Shown here: positions 45,770 through 56,689 of the stretch, one piece after another
Layout of the letters: every line of letters starts with the position of its first letter
Position numbering within the stretch: the first letter of the stretch is position 1
Assembly: GCA_050084515.1 (NCBI GenBank)
Contig: CM114271.1
Location: 42,098,001-42,162,000 of the forward strand
Source: Blasia pusilla
Taxonomy: Eukaryota; Marchantiophyta; Marchantiopsida; Blasiales
Direction: 5' to 3'
Length of the DNA: 64,000 bases
Notes under the pieces: model-generated
The model's input: only the letters and a program-made list of their open reading frames with translations
What the model was told of the DNA's origin: nothing
Databases searched by the model: none
Program-made: the position numbers and the translations under genes

Positions 45770-48215
45770 GTGGTGCCTCATCCTTCCCAGCGAGCACGTG
45801 TAGTGCGACATGCCCACGAGGAGTTTGGGCATTTCGGTTCCAGCTTACTTCAAGTTCACTACAGGTGGTGCGGCATGCATATTGAGTTTCAACAATTTGT
45901 AGCTAAGTGTATGGTATGTGATCGAGTGCGAGCATCCTTCAATGCTCCCACTCCGTAGTGACATTGTGATAACCCACTCTTATGAGAATTTTGAAATTTT
46001 GATGTTTTATACTTAATTATAGTAAAGTCTTTATGAAGTGAAGACTAAAGACTCACTACTTGAAGTAAAAGGTCTTACTTTACTAAAATTGTGTGGGAGA
46101 GTAATTGACAGAACTCTAATGAGAGGACAAGAGATGTTAGAAGATTAAAGAATGTCTTGGAAGAGTGAGAGGTGTATAAAAATAGGAATAGAAGTTAGAA
46201 GAGGAAACGCAGGTGTCTCGCAAGGAAGACCGTAGTAAGAACAATATAAAAGACTGTCAACAAAGATGACGGAAAGCTTCTTTGTAAAGAAGATGGAAGA
46301 TAGTCTTTGTACGAAGACTGGAAAAGAAGAGCGAAGACTCAAGAGCAAAGACTAAGAACTCAAAGAAGGAAGAGGAAGAAGCCGAGGAGGTCAAAGAGTC
46401 TTTACAAAAGTGGAAAGGTATATTAAGAAGAGGAATAGAAAGATAGAGAATGCTTGGAAGAAAGCTGAAGGTAAGAGCGTAAAGACTCTTCAAGACGGCA
46501 GAAGGATAAGAGTCTTCGCGCAAAGATAGGATAGCAAAGATAAAGATTACAAAGACTAGGAAGAGTCTTTGCGAAGAATTTCCAAGTCTAAGAAAAATGA
46601 AAAGTCGCGCCCGTTGCAGTAGCCAGAAAGGGAGAGTTGCGGCACTTACAATAGTTTAAAAGGGAGCGAAAAAGAAACGCCAAGACAATGAATAGTCTTA
46701 GGAAGATGGAGGGTTGGAGAATTTGAATCAAAGAGTTAGGATTAGCAGTTAGAAATCTAAATTAGAATGGGAAGATCAATTAGAATTGTAAATACTATTT
46801 AAAGAGCAATTAGTAGAAGAAGGGATCATAATTTTCCCTTGTATCTTGAACTCCTCAATACTATTCTGTATATCTTGAATTTACTAGCAATCTTGGTGAG
46901 TGTGTAAGGAGTTTTGTTAGGGGATGATCCCAACTGAAGAGTCTTCTACTTTCTGAAGCTTGTACTACTTGCGAGTTCTTTCCACTCTTTGATGTAAAGA
47001 AGAGTCTTCTCTCATTCTTTTTGAGGTACGGAATTAAATGTAGATCTTATTGGGCTGCAATATGGATGAGAGTTGAGTCTTGTAGTCTTGGAACTCCACA
47101 AGATAATCAAGAAAAAGCGTAGGAAAGCTGTTAGACACTGAGTAACCTGCCATGATAGATTTAGTTATGAAAGTAGGATGAGCCGCCATTCTTGAGGTCT
47201 TCGTGGAGCTTTGTTCTTGCAAATTCACAAGAGTCTTTCTCTACACTTGAGAAGAGTCTTTTCTATGAGGAAAGAAGACCATCTTATCTTTTCTTTACCT
47301 TTGTGGAGTTAGAGTTATTGGAGTTGGTGAAGCGTTTTAAGCGAAGATAGAGTTTATTCTTGTTATTTCTTATAAAGCCTCTCTTTACTCAGGAAATAGT
47401 GGTCTCTTGGGAAAAAACTTAATATTTTTTGATAGAAAGGGTATCTTTTTCCTTGAGTTGTACATTACATGCATACTTTGCCTATTACGGGTCTAGGTTT
47501 TGGTGGAGTCTAGACTTCGCGGGAGCTTTACCATTGACGGGGCATCATCATAGGTATATGTTGGTCATGGTGGAGCATTTGTCCAAGTGGATAGAGTTGG
47601 TGGAACTATCGGACAAGGCTAGCAAGGGAACAGCTAACGCATTTCTAGATCGTATGCTTAGTCTTTTTGGTGCACCAGCGGAGGTGTTGACTGACCAGGG
47701 TACCGAGTTTAGGGGAGAGTTTGTGGCCTTGTGTGATCAGATGTGGTGCGATGATAGATCATCGCATCACGTCTAGAGATCATCTTGAGGCGGATGGGTT
47801 GGCGGAGAGAGTACTATACACGGTGAAGAGAGGATTGCGCAAGTATGGCTTGTAGCAGGGACATTTGAGGGAGTGGGACCTACGATTACCATGGTTGGCT
47901 ATGGGCTATTGCTTTAGTTAGCACGCATCCTTAGCGTTATTTTCACCTTACTTTTTGCTCTATGGGAGAGAGCCAAATTTATCTGCAGATTCTCAACATG
48001 ACATGGCAGAGGTGTTAGATCTTGATGATCAAGATGTATGGATGCAAGCATATTCTCAAAGGGCGGAGATTTTTTGTAGAGTTATGCCCATGGCATTTGA
48101 GAACTTAACTATTGCTCAACATAGAGATACATTGAGGTATGCAACCATTCGTGGAGGAGGTTATCATCTAGGGATTAGGAGGTTCAATCTTGGAGATTAT
48201 GTTTATTTATAGCAA
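45770..48215 (+). pseudogene. Ty3/gypsy integrase (split by an LTR insertion)
   Basis: N-terminal HHCC finger: VRHAHEEFGHFG then FVAKCMVCDRVRASF (45806-45945). The LTR insertion follows. The core resumes at 47490 with WWSLDFAGALPLTGHHHRYM (first catalytic Asp), then FGAPAEVLTDQGTEFRGEFV (second Asp, 47670-47730); the Glu region is frameshifted near 47770-47800 (HLEADGLAERV). The C-terminal part includes AIRGGGYHLGIRR-like sequence and RRFNLGDYVYL (about 48178-48210). Confidence 0.85.
45965..47469 (+). mobile_element. Solo LTR-like insertion, 1505 bp, inside integrase
   Basis: Begins TGTGATAACCCACTC, ends TTGTACATTACA (TG...CA). Flanks are GACAT (45960-45964) and TGCAT (47470-47474), a decayed 5-bp duplication. 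The integrase frame resumes right after. The core is dense in AAGACTCTT/AAGAGTCTT. A reverse-oriented truncated copy lies at 42744-43980. Strand is assigned as the TGTGATAACCC-first direction. Confidence 0.8.
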
Positions 48216-48404
48216 GCGGTACCTACGACGCTAGATGTCACTGCAGGGCGCATGATCTTACCTGTGCGCGAGGTGTACTAACCGGAGTCCTTATGTTAGA
48301 GGGATGGGATGGTATGGTTTGGAAGGATCATGTGCGCAATTTTGTGCCATATCATCTTCCAAACGTGGACGGGTAAGTGGATCCGAGCTTGGCAGTAGTA
48401 GCTA

Positions 48405-48562
48405 CACACTTGAGGTACATGTTGTGTGGATCTGCAAGGGGTGCAGCCACCATGTTGGTATGTGATGGTTGTTCTTGAGGGTGGCAAATGTCATGTCTGA
48501 CCCCCCTCTTGATGTAGTTCCCACAGGATGATGGATATGTCTGAGATGTGTATAGGGTAGTA
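48405..48562 (+). pseudogene. PHD finger at the C-terminus of the Ty3/gypsy polyprotein
   Basis: The frame reads LRYMLCGSARGAATMLVCDG then CS-stop-GWQMSCLTP; after a 1-base shift near 48510 it continues PLDVVPTG-stop-WICLRCV and a stop. Spacing fits a C4HC3 PHD zinc finger: (C)xxC ... CDGC ... (H)xxC ... CxxC. Two ligands are decayed: the first Cys is Tyr (TAC for TGC) and the His is Gln. PHD fingers read histone H3 tails in many proteins (family knowledge). Here it takes the place at the end of pol that a chromodomain has in chromoviruses. Confidence 0.75.
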
Positions 48563-48578
48563 GGTCATGTAAGGGAGA

Positions 48579-49248
48579 TGTGATATCTACTATCTAGAGT
48601 TGGAAGGATCCAACTGCCAGCTAAGGGGATGGTTAAGTGATCTCGATGTACATGCATATGCGTGAGTTGATTTTTGTATATGTGTGGATCTACCCGTGTG
48701 TTGGGGAAGATCGGTGTTGTGTGGTCTAGATGTGACGAGCAATATGTATTGTGTAGTGATATATATGCGCACGACAACTGTCACATGTGAGTAGACGATA
48801 GGTAGGGATCTATCGCGTTGGCGACATAGAGAGCCATGCTCAGTCAATGGACAGTCTTGAGTGTAACTTCGTCATGACGTGTCGGATGGGGTTAAGCACA
48901 GGTCCGTCGTGTCAAGAATGTCGTTTCTAACGACTTTCCTATTTGGGTCTCTCACAATTGGATGGCTTGTTGAGCAGGTCACCCGCCCTTGGTAACCTAT
49001 GCGCGCAGGTTAGCAAGAGGATTGCTATTTTTAGGGGGAGAGCCTTTTGGCTCTTCCCACACCTATATAAGGGAGAGAGATGGCTTTCCCAAGCTATCTT
49101 TCTCATGTTGGGCCGTTGGAGCACCTCTCTTGTTCATGTGTGAGATAGGATCGGGGTGCTAGCATCTGGATTCCATGATAGCACAGGATTGACGAGGCTC
49201 AATATGCCGATGTAGATTGAGGAGTGGAGTTTTAGGCCGGGTGTGTCA
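48579..49248 (+). mobile_element. Probable 3' LTR of the PHD-bearing Ty3/gypsy element
   Basis: Starts TGTGATATCTACTATC right after a purine-rich AAGGGAGATG (polypurine-tract-like), ends CCGGGTGTGTCA. It has a good TATA box, CCTATATAAGGGAGAG, at 49061-49076, as expected for LTR promoters. A 125-bp segment (48655-48780) recurs downstream at about 49266-49402, after the LTR end. Confidence 0.6.
49061..49076 (+). promoter_or_regulatory. TATA box within probable LTR
   Basis: CTATATAAG in a CT-rich context about 180 bp before the LTR end, a normal U3/R position. It would drive plus-strand transcription. Confidence 0.5.
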
Positions 49249-49399
49249 TTTTTACTCTTATTTTTGTTGTGTCATCTCGATGATATGCGTGAGTTAATTT
49301 TTGTAAATATGTGGATCTACCCGTGTGTTGGGGAAGATCGGTGTTGTGTGGTGTGGATGTGACCAGTGATATATATTGTGTTGCGATGTGTATGTGCAC

Positions 49400-50890
49400 A
49401 ACATCTTTCTGTCAGTGGACCATCCGTTCACTCCGCATCAGGCGCCATCTTTACCTCCCATGCAATGTCTAGGAGCCATATGACTCCCGCCTCCATCCTC
49501 GGATGGCCCCAACTCACCGTCATGCCACCCTATGCAGTTGTGACCTCTTCTAACCGGCCCTTCCTTCTACGCAACTACCTCTTTTCTTTGCAACCCCGAC
49601 TAGCCCCTACGCGACTACTCTGGCCTTGCAATCCCATGCTATTATTGCTATCCCCGCATGGCTACTCGCGCGACTGTACTTAACTCTACTCCATGACCTA
49701 GGCATACTGCCTCACCTTAATATCAACTTGTCAGCATGCCCATGCTTGGACACGAAAATAGTATTTTTAGACAAAATTATATTTTTATTTCAACATTTAA
49801 ATAGAATTTCCACTTTCTTAAAATTTAAAGAGTAATAACATTCCACTTTTCTAAATAACTTTACTCCTCAATTAAAATTTAAATAATATCCCACTCCTCT
49901 AAATAAATCCACAGTTCCATAGAATCTTAAACAATACCTACTACTTCCTCTTCCATTCAATATTATTTTCCCTTCCCAAAATATCAAATATGAATTAAAG
50001 GGAAAAAATTATAGAGTTGTTATTATTTTATCTTATAAAAAATAGATAATGGCCAATTATAATTACAACCAGTGTGCGGCCCTTTGGTAAGGGTGGGAGA
50101 GAGACACATTTGTAGGTCCTACGACCATTAGTTTGAGTTTGTATATCAAGTAAGTTAAATTATGCCGGGAGGAGAAGTCTTTGGGACAAGAAATTTTTTT
50201 AATTTGACGACTAGTTATGTATACCAAAAAATTGAGGATAGGAGAGGATAGGAAATACAAACCACCAGCTATGTATGCCAAATGCCAAGAATACGCAGGA
50301 AGGCAAGTTATACCAAGAATACTAAGAACCAAAAGTTGTGGACAAGGATGTTTGTAAACAAGGATTTGTAAACGAAGAGAGGATACGAATTTAATTCACA
50401 CAAGTCACACGAGCCCACGGTAAGAGAGACACCCAAAATTTTCATCCAGGAAAAGAGTATGCCCAACCGAGATGAATGTAGGGGCCCGTAATAAATATAG
50501 ACTAGTTAATATATCCAAAAAATAATAAAAATTGACTTTTCTTAAGTGTATAAAAATAATTTTCATTTGAAAACTCAAATATGACTTCCACTTTATTAAT
50601 GTGAAAGGAGTAGTAACATTCCCCTTTTCTAAATAATTGCTCCTTGGTTAAAATAATATCCCACTCTCCTAATTATTTAATCCCCATAAAATTTTAAATC
50701 ATATCTACTTCTCCCCCCCTCCACTCCTCTACCAAAAAATATCCATTAGTTAAATTATTGATTGATTAATTTTAATTAATGAAGTTAGTTCTTTTTTCAA
50801 TTTTTTCTAAAAGATGAAGTGTAAATAAAAAACAGAATTAGAAATTTATTTATCTTATTATTTCACTATTTTGTATTATTATAACGCATA
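49400..50890. repeat. AT-rich DNA with one block duplicated
   Basis: No gene seen. A block containing AACATTCC-(A/C)-CTTTTCTAAATAA and AATAATATCCCACTC occurs near 49827-49940 and again near 50608-50720, suggesting two LTR or MITE remnants. Confidence 0.5.
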
Positions 50891-50899
50891 TTTTTTTTA

Positions 50900-51835
50900 C
50901 CCAGCTGTGTTTTCAGAACCAGGATCGAAGGAGTACAATTACGCGTTCCGTACGAGAGCCCGCCGTGTTCTCCGCACTCGGACATCAGAGGTATCCGGAT
51001 TGTGTTTGCCTGTAGCTGCATATTAACAGAACTTTAAGGCTCGAATCGTCCAGGCTTTCCGTATCGCACCACTTACCTATACCACAGCGATGCGGTTCCG
51101 CTTGGGCCTCCCCCAACCATCGGTGGTTGGTTCGACACACTGCGAGTGTCGCCGGAGCCTGGATCCACTTGGTGTGCATTTGGCACGCTGTCGATTGGGG
51201 TGAGAGGATACCCACTCACGATGCGAAGGCATGGGATATCATGTTCAGTGATTGCTCGGGAGAGTGGCTTCCATGTGCAGAGAGAGAGGCACTACTCCAT
51301 GCGGGATTCCCTCATTCGTGCCGATCTCTACATGACACGGAGGTCGAGGTGGTTGTGGCGGACGTGGTAGTCACAGATCCCCACGCGGGAGGCGGTCGCG
51401 AGCCCAAGTGGTGGCCCAAGGGGCGAATGCTACAAGGAGCGGCGGCGGCGAAGAAGACACATATCTACAGTCGACTACACGAGGGACACATCTTCATCCC
51501 CCTGGCCATAGAGATGTATGGGGCTATGGGGGAGAGGTTCGACTCGTTCCTTACGGACTGCGCCCATCATCTCCACTCGAGAAATGGGTTGTCCTTAGCT
51601 CTGCGATTCTGTACAGGCAGCTGGTCTCCATAGCGTTGCAGCGTGCCCAGGCTAATGGGAATTTGCGGCGGGCTCAGGCTGTGGGAGGCGCCGGCGCTAG
51701 AGGCCCACTTAGTAGTAGTCATAGCTCTCTTGTTGTTGCTGATATTGTCTCTGCTGTTGGTGAGTTTCGTCGTTAGGGGGGGAATGCCCCGTTCTTCCTT
51801 TTCTGGTCTTGTTGTGGCCTTCAGGTTTTGACTCT
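50900..51835 (+). mobile_element. 5'-truncated R2-like LINE, endonuclease end
   Basis: Homologous to the C-terminal part of the 25.7-kb element, in the opposite orientation. The frame reads AMRFRLGLPQPSVVG (51087-51131), CECRRSLDPLGVHLARCR (Cys/His cluster), then the endonuclease core LHDTEVEVVVADVVVTDPHAG, AAAAKKTHIYSRLHEGHIFI, PLAIEMYGAMGERFDSFLTD and CAHH, ending near 51775 with ADIVSAVGEFRR. Few stops: it is younger than the other copies. Sequence 5' of about 50900 is unrelated, a normal LINE 5' truncation. Confidence 0.8.
51127..51776 (+). pseudogene. R2-like restriction-like endonuclease fragment
   Basis: Residues matching the 26-kb copy: VEVVVADVVVTDP against VDLVM...LGDVAVADP, IPLAIEMYGAM against IPFAVEVFGHL, FDSFLTDCAHH against FDTFLKTCAHH, and SIALQRAQANGNLRRAQAVG against SVALQRAQALALIRRAEVVG. 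One frameshift lies near 51600, so the last part is in the 51408-51776 frame. Confidence 0.75.
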
Positions 51836-51839
51836 TTGA

Positions 51840-53120
51840 GTCCCCCTCTTTTGTACTTCCGATGGGTTTTCCATCACTCGTTTTTATCGAAGTGCATCTT
51901 CATTTATTATTGACAGAAGATCTCTACACTCAGCCGTGCCGGTTCCAATCGCGGTTCTCTCGTCGTGCCCACTCCAGCATCCACCTCTCCCATCGCTCTT
52001 CGTCTTCACTCTCGGCTTCCACTCTTCTGATTCCTTGGGATTGGAAACTGTAAGTTGCCTTTATGCTGTTCATTACTCTATCTCTCCTTCCCTGAATTTG
52101 AAGGTGACTCACTAATGCGGAAGTGACAGATTTCTCGACATGCTTCAGTCACACATCTGTTCCCTCTCGTGGTTGACTTCGAAATTGTAATATTTTAAGG
52201 GAACTTGGAAAGTCGTCTATCGTCCGCATGTTGTTGAGTTGTTTGAGAGGTCAGATAGTCGTCAATTTTTCTGGATAGTATTTTCTCTCTTGTGCCTGTA
52301 ATTGAACTGGAAATTGCAAGGTTTCTACGCAACCTCTTGAAGTCTTCACTTATGTGTGTAATCATCGATTCCGTATTGTTCTCTCTCCTAATCGCATTTG
52401 ACATCTCCCGTTTTCTGGGTAATCTGGAAATTGTAGATATTTGTGTATCTCAAAGCCGTCTCCGTTCTAATTGAATCCGATCGATGTGTTCAGTTCTCGG
52501 GGTAATCTGGAAGTGTTCTGTTTCAGGTTTGTAGATCTTGGGGAGTTTTGCCTTTCTCTCTCTTCCAATCGAATCTGTAATCGCAGTTCGTTTGGAAATT
52601 TCCGAATTGCCAGTTTTCTTGATTTTCTCCGATTCCTGATATCCTTCTCACAAATCCTGCACCCATCCCTGTAGGTAGAAACGTCCAACGGGAGCGCTGG
52701 GTCTGAGTGATAGATTGAAAAATGCTTCTTGTCTCTTCAGAGAAATATTAAGCGTCCAATTCTTGGGGTGCGGATGACACCAGATGTCCATGTCCCGGAT
52801 GCGACAAGGAAACATCCAAAATCTTGTCTTTAAACATATATTTTCATGAGAAATTTTATCGTTTCCTCTTTCCGGAGAATTTCGTTGAAACCTCGAACAT
52901 GGCCTTGGAAAAAAAAGACCAAGGCTCATCCGGTTCTCAATGAACCAGCTCCAGATGAGCCATGACAATTCGATCGAGACCAAGCTCCTGGGTAATTATC
53001 ATCCCTTCCAACTGACAAGAGAACCGTCCGAGGCTGGAAACCCGACCGACAGGGATCTAATGAACTTTAGAGCGTCTGCGAGAAACGACCGGGTACGTTA
53101 CTTGGTCGATTTGTTTGTGG
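51840..53120. other. Flank of the kinase gene, no confident gene
   Basis: CT-rich, genic-looking base composition, with plant 5'-UTR texture. A frame at 52940-53092 ends in a phase-0 donor-like GG|GTACGT, but splicing to the acceptor-like CTGCAG at 53572 does not keep the kinase frame. A 5' UTR exon is possible. Confidence 0.3.
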
Positions 53121-53121
53121 T

Positions 53122-53123
<2 letters not shown>

Positions 53124-53157
<34 letters not shown>
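53124..53157. repeat. (CT)n microsatellite
   Basis: An uninterrupted run of about 16 TC/CT units upstream of the kinase gene. Confidence 0.95.
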
Positions 53158-53159
<2 letters not shown>

Positions 53160-53184
53160 ATTGCTAAGTTGGTAACACATTTAG

Positions 53185-53445
53185 TAGCCTAGATTCATTG
53201 CCCAAAGCTGCTACACTGGAGTGGATGATGTGGTGAAGAGCTTCCTGGTGGACAATTGGAAGCTTCGCACCAACACGTCGTATGGTCACCACTCACACTA
53301 GAGTGCGTCTCCCTCCTCACATATGGTGCCTTCTTCACTTCTTCCTCTCTCTACACCCACCCGAGTCTCAAGCACCGACCAACCAAGGGGTCTATGGTCG
53401 CAAGGCTACGACAGGCACTTCTTAATGAATGCAGTCTCTAAACTT
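53185..53445 (+). mobile_element. LINE 3' fragment upstream of the kinase gene
   Basis: Matches, in the opposite orientation, the end of the LINE at 56690-57760: TTCATTGCCCAAAGCTGCT (53196), GTGGTGAAGAGCTTCCTGG (53231), TGGTCGCAAGGCTACGACAG (53395). It lies within about 200 bp of the kinase start. Confidence 0.75.
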
Positions 53446-53637
53446 TGCAAATCGAAGTTTCATCCCCCCTGAGCAATAAATCGCTTCATTCATTCGTTCC
53501 CTCTCTCAGAGGAAATTCCTTGAATCCGGTCGCCACTAAAAGAAACAAACAAGGAAGATTGGGCGACTGCAGTGGAGGCCCAGTGGGAATCGGTCAATGC
53601 GGATCAGAATTTGAAGTGTACAGCGGGGGTGGTGAAC

Positions 53638-54618
53638 ATGATGCCATCGAAGAGAAAGGCATGGACGAGGGGGCAGAAGCTGGGATCAGGTCTGTACTCG
53701 GAGGTGTGGTTGGGGACGAACGAGGAGAACAAGAAGAAGTTCGCCGTGAAGTCTGCAGACAAGTCCAATCTAGAAAAGCGGCTGGCTCTGGAGGTGGAGC
53801 GCAAGATTCTGAAGGAATGCAAATCGGACTACATCGTCCGATACCTGGGTTGCGATATGACGGACAAAGTTAAAGAGATGAAAAACCTCAACACCTTCAA
53901 TCTTTTCATCGAATGGGTACCGCGAGGCAGTGTCCTAGACCAGATTGACAGAGCCGGCGGAGCTCTGCACGAGTTCCTCGTAGCGGCCTACACTCGCGAT
54001 TGTCTCAAAGCTCTGGACTTCCTCCACACCAAAGGCATCGTTCACGGAGACATCAAAGCTCGCAATCTTCTCATCGGAAAGAACAATCTCAAGCTCTGCG
54101 ACCTCGGCTCGGGAAAATTCCTCCGGGACGGCGACCTCCCCCTCACTCCCAGGAAGGGCCAGCACCTCGAGAGACGGATTTTCGTTACCGGCACGCCTGG
54201 GTGGAAAGCGCCAGAGGTCCAGGATGAGACGGAACAAGGCCCCGAATCCGACATCTACTCGCTTGGCTGCACCGTCGTCGAGATGTGTACGGGTTCCCCG
54301 CCGGCGAAGAACCCCATCATCTACTCCTCAAGCGACATAGACCCCACCACCGGGTTTCCCGTCTGCACCATTGACATTCCTCCGAGCTACTCGGCTCAAT
54401 CCAGGGAGTTCGTGGACCTGTGCCTCGCGGAACACTCCGAGGATCGTCCCTCGGCTGCCGAGCTTCTCAAGCATCCGTGGATTATGAACGCGCCTCCGTA
54501 TCCTGTGGACAAGCCTCGCCCTCGACCGCCTCTAAAAAAGCAGCCGCCGCCGCCGCTTCCGTCTCGCGGCATCTGCCTGCCCAAGTGCGGCTCTCTCTTC
54601 GGCTGCAAGGAAATCTGA
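53638..54618 (+). CDS. MAPKKK-like serine/threonine protein kinase
   Basis: Intronless frame of 326 residues from the first of two adjacent ATGs (53638), which puts WTRGQKLGSG at the N-terminus as in plant MAPKKK17/18-type kinases; an in-frame extension upstream lacks an ATG. Visible parts: glycine loop LGSGLYSEVWLG (about 14-25), VAIK-type Lys in FAVKSADK, alpha-C Glu in LALEVERKIL, catalytic loop HGDIKARNLL (about 139-148), Mg-binding DLGSGKF in place of DFG, and activation-segment end GTPGWKAPEV, then SDIYSLGCTVVEM and the RPSAAELLKHPW C-lobe end. The tail is Pro-rich (PPPPLP) and ends with a Cys-containing LPKCGSLFGCKEI, of unknown role. HGD and DLG variants are unusual, but the key Lys and Asp residues are present, so activity is likely. 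Plant kinases of this type start MAP kinase cascades in stress signalling (family knowledge). Confidence 0.92.
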   Translation: MMPSKRKAWTRGQKLGSGLYSEVWLGTNEENKKKFAVKSADKSNLEKRLALEVERKILKECKSDYIVRYLGCDMTDKVKEMKNLNTFNLFIEWVPRGSVLDQIDRAGGALHEFLVAAYTRDCLKALDFLHTKGIVHGDIKARNLLIGKNNLKLCDLGSGKFLRDGDLPLTPRKGQHLERRIFVTGTPGWKAPEVQDETEQGPESDIYSLGCTVVEMCTGSPPAKNPIIYSSSDIDPTTGFPVCTIDIPPSYSAQSREFVDLCLAEHSEDRPSAAELLKHPWIMNAPPYPVDKPRPRPPLKKQPPPPLPSRGICLPKCGSLFGCKEI

Positions 54619-56685
54619 GCCGGTAAGTTACCCGAGTTTCAGCATTCCACGTTGCCTCGCGACTCGCGTGTACCAAGTTTCGCGCTCACTCGAAGGGAAG
54701 ATTCCCGTCGTACACTAATTCTGAGTCCTGACCACCACGATCTGGAAAATTGGGAAACCTCTTCTTTCATCTGTCGTTGGTTGTTCACGGGGATTGGAAG
54801 TTCTGTCGTCGCTGGAATGGGCGTCTGAGCTGTATTTTCGTGTCATTTGTGATCACCAACATTTCTCGAGAAGCCCGATTTAAGGAAGTTGGACTTTGCT
54901 CCTTTAAGACTTCATCGTTCTTTCACGGGCGTCGGGAAATTCATAGACCGGCGTTGGTTCCTGTATTCATGACCGCCGGAGTTTCTCAAGGAAGTTTCTT
55001 CGTCGCGAGTTCAGTCGTTCACTGATAGCGACGATTCCTCGAAAGGGGTTTGATCCGAGGAAGCCGGATGTTTGATCGTTCGCTCGGTCAGGGGAGTAGG
55101 ACATTCCGTTGTGGTCATTCGTTTTCTCAATTTTTTGGGGGAATTCCACCAGAAATTCTAGCACAAGAGGCTTGATCTCGATGCTTTTACTTGCGGCCAC
55201 CACTGTCCCCGGGAAAGCTTGATCTTTGGCGAATCATTCATGGTGCCCGATACGATTCTCAGGAATTGCGATAATCGTAGGTTCAACGTGGTGGACTCAT
55301 TTTTTCTCTGCAAGTTTCAACTTCGCTCCGTCACAAATGTTAGAAACTTTAACTTTCGCATCTTTGCGCATGGATAGGTTTCAGCCCCTACTACTAGGTC
55401 ATATTAAGCGATTCTATTTCTGGTGACCTTTAGGTCTATTCATAGTGCAATATGCAAGATATTCCCTTGGAGCTTTTCAAGTAAGAACGCCCTTGCTACC
55501 CACAGGTATAGTTCGTAGGAGTGAGTAATTTAAGGCTGTCTTAGGGCCAACAGATCTAGGAGTGCGGGGGGTGGAGTCAAGGTACCGAGCTCTGTGCGGG
55601 ACTGAAATCGGTGCGCTAAAGAATTTCTTGAGCAATAAAAATGCCCACGCTTAGAGTGTGTCTGGTAATTTGTTGTCTATTACGGGTGTCCGGTTCATAT
55701 GTTTTAAATTTCTGCAGTGCTGCAAATGCGGATGGCCAAACTCTGTAACGAGTACAACATTACTGTCCCGTTTCCACTGCGGGACGTCTAGGAACGTTTT
55801 GCATTTAATTGTTGATCGTTCTGAAGCTGTGGTTCCGGGCTGACCGGTTGGGTCGATTCGTGAAGTTCTAAGATTAACTTGTGGAGTTGACAGCCTTGGT
55901 AGTGGTTTTTGTTCGTGGATTTGAGAGTTCTAGGGTCGTTGCTTTGATGCCTGCAACGCGTGGAAGGATTTTAGGGTTCGTTGGAAAGGCAGTAGAGTAT
56001 GTTGCAGGAGCGAGGCTGGGAGTTTTCGACGTCGAGGTGATTCAGGCGGTTAAATGGTGGTGGAAGCAGTTTGAGCTAAAACATACAATCGCGCAGCCGA
56101 TTATCGAGAAAGCATTTATTTTTCATGTAAACTTGGTTCTTTCCCTGTGGACGAAGCTATCAACGCAAGCGAATTGCTGTTGATCAGGCTCGCGTGATTG
56201 TGAAGGGATATGAGGCTAGCCTTACATCGATCCTCGGAAGTCTGTTTATGCTTCTGAGAGCTTAGAATGTTAAGCAGCGATCGAAAGTGGAAATGCTCAT
56301 CGACCCAAGAAACCATCCTCTCTGTCTATATCTTTTCATGCCTTATTCGCCAATGAGATGGTCTTGTAGAATAGGAATCCCTGCAAGATACGAAAGGCTA
56401 GTCAATGAAACGATTGAGAGCATCTGCAACATACCGTAAATTCTCATACAACCCATCCACAAGTGGCGCCCAACTTCGATCTTCCGGCGTGCCCTTCTCT
56501 TCCCTAAAAGAACTGGCATGCACACCTATTTCCTTTTCAAAATACTGCAAAAGCTGGGATGTTTCTCGGAAGGTACTTTCGCTGATGTGTGTGCCGCAAC
56601 GCAAACAAGGAACGTCAGGAAGGAGAGAAAACATCTGTTGAGTCACTCTCAAGTCGTACTTCGTAAGTGCGAGAGATCCACTAAA
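54619..56685. other. 3' flank of the kinase gene, no gene seen
   Basis: A donor-like CCG|GTAAGTTA lies five bases after the stop, so an intron in the 3' UTR is possible. Beyond that I see no domain, RNA gene or strong repeat. Confidence 0.4.
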
Positions 56686-56689
56686 ATCG

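Larger units (their letters stand above)
43990..48575 (+). mobile_element. Ty3/gypsy RT-RNaseH-integrase element with C-terminal PHD finger
   Basis: Pol order is clear on the plus strand despite stops: RT (44005-44400), RNase H (44640-45420), integrase zinc finger (45770-45955), integrase core (47490-47850), integrase C-terminal part (47950-48215) and a PHD finger (48405-48555). Gag, protease and the 5' LTR are missing. Two insertions split it: 44724-45044 and 45965-47469. A likely 3' LTR follows at 48579-49248, preceded by the purine-rich AAGGGAGATG. Confidence 0.85.

Noticed and set aside
52940-53092. First exon of the kinase gene
   Set aside because: The donor is plausible and phase 0, but joining to the acceptor-like CAG at 53572 puts the kinase in the wrong frame. 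The ATG at 53638 gives a normal N-terminus.
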